Below, piece after piece: positions 6,296 to 7,550 of a stretch of DNA of 7,550 nucleotides. The DNA is taken from assembly GCA_910595805.1 (NCBI GenBank), contig CAJVCK010000030.1, forward strand, positions 1 to 7,550. Reading direction: 5' to 3'. The notes beneath the pieces were generated by a model, which was not told the origin of the DNA, searched no databases, and saw only the letters and a list, made by a program, of their open reading frames with translations. Position numbers and translations under genes: made by a program. The number at the start of each line of letters is the position of its first letter. Position 1 is the first letter of the stretch. This DNA is from an uncultured Candidatus Thioglobus sp. GTDB lineage: Bacteria > Pseudomonadota > Gammaproteobacteria > PS1 > Thioglobaceae.

Positions 6296-6967
6296 ATGTT
6301 TTGGCAAGAAGATATTAAAGAAGAACATTTTACGCTTCCTGACGATGTTCAAGATGCTGTGTTTAACATTCATTCTAAAGTACTACCAATTGATCACGCC
6401 TATCTACTTTCACAAGCACTACTAAATGAATTGCCTTGGCTAGATGATGTTAACGCAGGCATACACGATATTAGTGTGGCCGATGGTAATGGCTGGGAAC
6501 AAGATCACGAATCTGGTTTTTATTACCCTTCCAAACGCTCAAAACTAAGCATACGCATCCCTAAAGAAAAATTAGATGAGATAGGTTCATTGGTTGGAAA
6601 AACGCTTGATTTAGACGATTATCAAATTCATATTGTTAAATCTCTAAAACCAAAACTCATGAGCGACATGCAAATCGTATTAGCCAAATATGTTGCTTGC
6701 GAAAAAGACTCAAGTGAAGAAGACTTTTTACAAACATCATACAACCAATTACAATCCCTGGGCATTCAGCCTAAAAAAATGATGGCTGGCCTAGAGAGGA
6801 AAATCCAAACCCCTAATGGCACAATTCATACAAGATCCCTTATGGTGGCTGATCTGCGAAAATCTGAATCTGTTAAATTACAAGAACAAGGCATAGGCGA
6901 GCATCGCTTACTGGGTTGCGGACTATTCGTACCACAAAAAGGCATTGAAAGCGTTGATGCAGTTTAA
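6296..6967 (+). CDS. Stand-alone Cas6/Cmx6-family (RAMP) protein, no CRISPR in view
   Basis: The 223-residue product resembles the Cas6 variant of subtype I-MYXAN (Cmx6), an endoribonuclease that cuts CRISPR repeat RNA. I recognise the family by pattern from memory. The features are LPIDHAYLLSQALLNELPWL (30-49) with a possible catalytic His34 in the first helix, the beta strand KLSIRIP (83-89), and a second-half segment SYNQLQSLGI. Near the end is the glycine-rich RAMP loop GIGEHRLLGCGLFVPQKGI (199-217). No CRISPR repeats or other cas genes are present. Sequences annotated this way do occur singly in gammaproteobacteria, to my recollection, so its role may be cutting a cellular RNA hairpin or a non-catalytic RNA-binding role. 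It is divergent from rnc, with no Shine-Dalgarno sequence, and lies 78 bp upstream of a thioredoxin-like gene. Family placement is probable; the function is unknown. Confidence 0.75.
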   Translation: MFWQEDIKEEHFTLPDDVQDAVFNIHSKVLPIDHAYLLSQALLNELPWLDDVNAGIHDISVADGNGWEQDHESGFYYPSKRSKLSIRIPKEKLDEIGSLVGKTLDLDDYQIHIVKSLKPKLMSDMQIVLAKYVACEKDSSEEDFLQTSYNQLQSLGIQPKKMMAGLERKIQTPNGTIHTRSLMVADLRKSESVKLQEQGIGEHRLLGCGLFVPQKGIESVDAV

Positions 6968-6981
6968 ATAGAATTCCAATC

Positions 6982-7010
6982 TTGCATTAAGTCAACTTTA
7001 GTATTACAAT
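6982..7010 (+). promoter_or_regulatory. Candidate promoter for the thioredoxin-like gene
   Basis: TTGCAT (6982-6987), a 17-bp spacer and TACAAT (7005-7010) lie in the 78-bp gap after the Cas6-like stop. The predicted start near 7017 leaves a leader of about 29 nt that contains GGGGAG (7036-7041), four bases before the ATG. That is the clearest Shine-Dalgarno sequence in the window. The -35 box matches consensus only in its TTG. Read-through from the Cas6-like gene is equally possible because no terminator is visible. Confidence 0.4.
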
Positions 7011-7045
7011 CAAACCATCTATCAACATGCTCACTGGGGAGAAGT

Positions 7046-7550
7046 ATGCGTCTTTTATATCTGGTTTTTTCATTATTTTTATTACAACCATCAATTGCTG
7101 AAGAGCCTGTCAAACAAGGTGAATTCTTAGGCGCTAAAACCATTGAAGCTTTTCCAAATTGGTTTAAGACCACCTTTATGGATTTCTCTGAAGATTTAGA
7201 AGAAGCTAGCGATGATAATCGTCATGTGCTGATCTACTTTCATCAAAATGGCTGCCCTTACTGTGCAAAGTTAGTAGAAGATAATTTTCACGATAAAGCG
7301 ATCGTTGCCAAGTTACAAAAAGATTTTGATGTGATTGAGACCAACATGTGGGGCGATCGAGATTTAACTGACTGGACTGGAAAAGAGTTTAGTGAAAAAG
7401 AATTTTCTGCTCATATGAAAGTACAGTTCACCCCAACGCTATTATTTTTAGATAGTAAAGGCAAAATATTGCTCAGATTAAACGGATATCAGTCTATTGA
7501 TAAAATGCATTCAACGCTAGATTATATCTCCAAAAAGATCTACCTCAACC
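7046..7550 (+). CDS. Periplasmic thioredoxin-fold protein (SoxW/DsbC-like), C-terminus cut by window edge
   Basis: The frame stays open to the right edge, giving 168 residues. It begins with a Sec signal peptide (MRLLYLVFSLFLLQPSIA, cleavage probably after Ala18). The thioredoxin fold follows: strand HVLIYFHQNGCPYCAKL (60-76) with redox-active CPYC at 70-73, and the cis-proline strand QFTPTLLFLD (127-136) with Pro130. CPYC is the glutaredoxin-type dithiol, and SoxW-type periplasmic thioredoxins of sulfur oxidisers often have a similar layout. An insert of charged and tryptophan-containing residues (MWGDRDLTDWTGKEF, 101-115) sits between the two core parts. This is typical of the thioredoxin-like proteins that carry long loops before the cis-proline. 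The role is thiol-disulfide exchange or reduction in the periplasm; the substrate is unknown. A strong Shine-Dalgarno sequence fixes the start. Confidence 0.9.
   Translation, partial: MRLLYLVFSLFLLQPSIAEEPVKQGEFLGAKTIEAFPNWFKTTFMDFSEDLEEASDDNRHVLIYFHQNGCPYCAKLVEDNFHDKAIVAKLQKDFDVIETNMWGDRDLTDWTGKEFSEKEFSAHMKVQFTPTLLFLDSKGKILLRLNGYQSIDKMHSTLDYISKKIYLN

Noticed and set aside
6231..6425. Plus-strand frame of 64 codons starting before the Cas6-like gene
   Set aside because: It overlaps the divergent promoter palindrome and the start of the Cas6-like gene in another frame, with no ribosome-binding site.
6964..7173. Minus-strand frame of 69 codons over the gap before the thioredoxin-like gene
   Set aside because: It is antisense to the signal peptide and Shine-Dalgarno region of a well supported gene and resembles no family.
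1..7550. CRISPR array, tRNA or rRNA genes and insertion sequences
   Set aside because: I looked because of the Cas6-like gene but saw no regularly spaced repeats, no tRNA-like cloverleaf and no transposase or terminal repeats. An exhaustive repeat search was not possible by eye.

Overview
The window comes from an AT-rich gammaproteobacterial chromosome. The closest match I can suggest from memory is a marine sulfur-oxidiser of the SUP05/Thioglobus type or a related bivalve symbiont. That rests on three things: the gene order rnc-era-recO-pdxJ-acpS typical of Gammaproteobacteria, the AT-rich codon use and the very tight packing. The genus-level guess is inference.

Layout from left to right. 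Bases 1-795 (minus) hold the first 265 codons of lepA, cut by the left edge. A 44-bp gap separates lepA from a plus-strand cluster: two tandem copies of a BCP/PrxQ-type peroxiredoxin gene (840-1289 and 1324-1773), then ubiG (1770-2468), whose ATG overlaps the stop of the second copy. A small secreted cysteine-pair protein (2526-2831) follows with its own near-consensus promoter, which predicts a nearly leaderless mRNA. Convergent with it, only 5 bp away, is the end of a minus-strand operon that reads rnc (6221-5556), era (5559-4675), recO (4682-3990), pdxJ (3981-3256), acpS (3259-2837). Its genes overlap or lie 8 bp apart. Divergent from rnc is a plus-strand gene (6296-6967) whose product has the family features of a Cas6/Cmx6 CRISPR-RNA endonuclease, although no CRISPR repeats or other cas genes are visible. 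Next comes a periplasmic thioredoxin-fold protein with a CPYC active site (7046 to the right edge, C-terminus missing).

Functional reading. Most of the window is housekeeping: translation fidelity (LepA), rRNA and dsRNA processing (RNase III), 30S assembly (Era), recombination repair (RecO), vitamin B6 synthesis (PdxJ), acyl-carrier-protein activation (AcpS) and ubiquinone methylation (UbiG). Redox and thiol functions recur: two peroxiredoxins, a quinone methyltransferase, a two-cysteine exported protein and a periplasmic thioredoxin. The most unusual items are the stand-alone Cas6-like gene, the almost perfect 24-bp palindrome that carries a TATAAT on each strand between it and rnc, the diverged peroxiredoxin pair lacking the usual resolving cysteine, and the 12-bp inverted repeat over the -35 box of the small secreted gene. 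No stretch longer than 100 bases lacks a gene.
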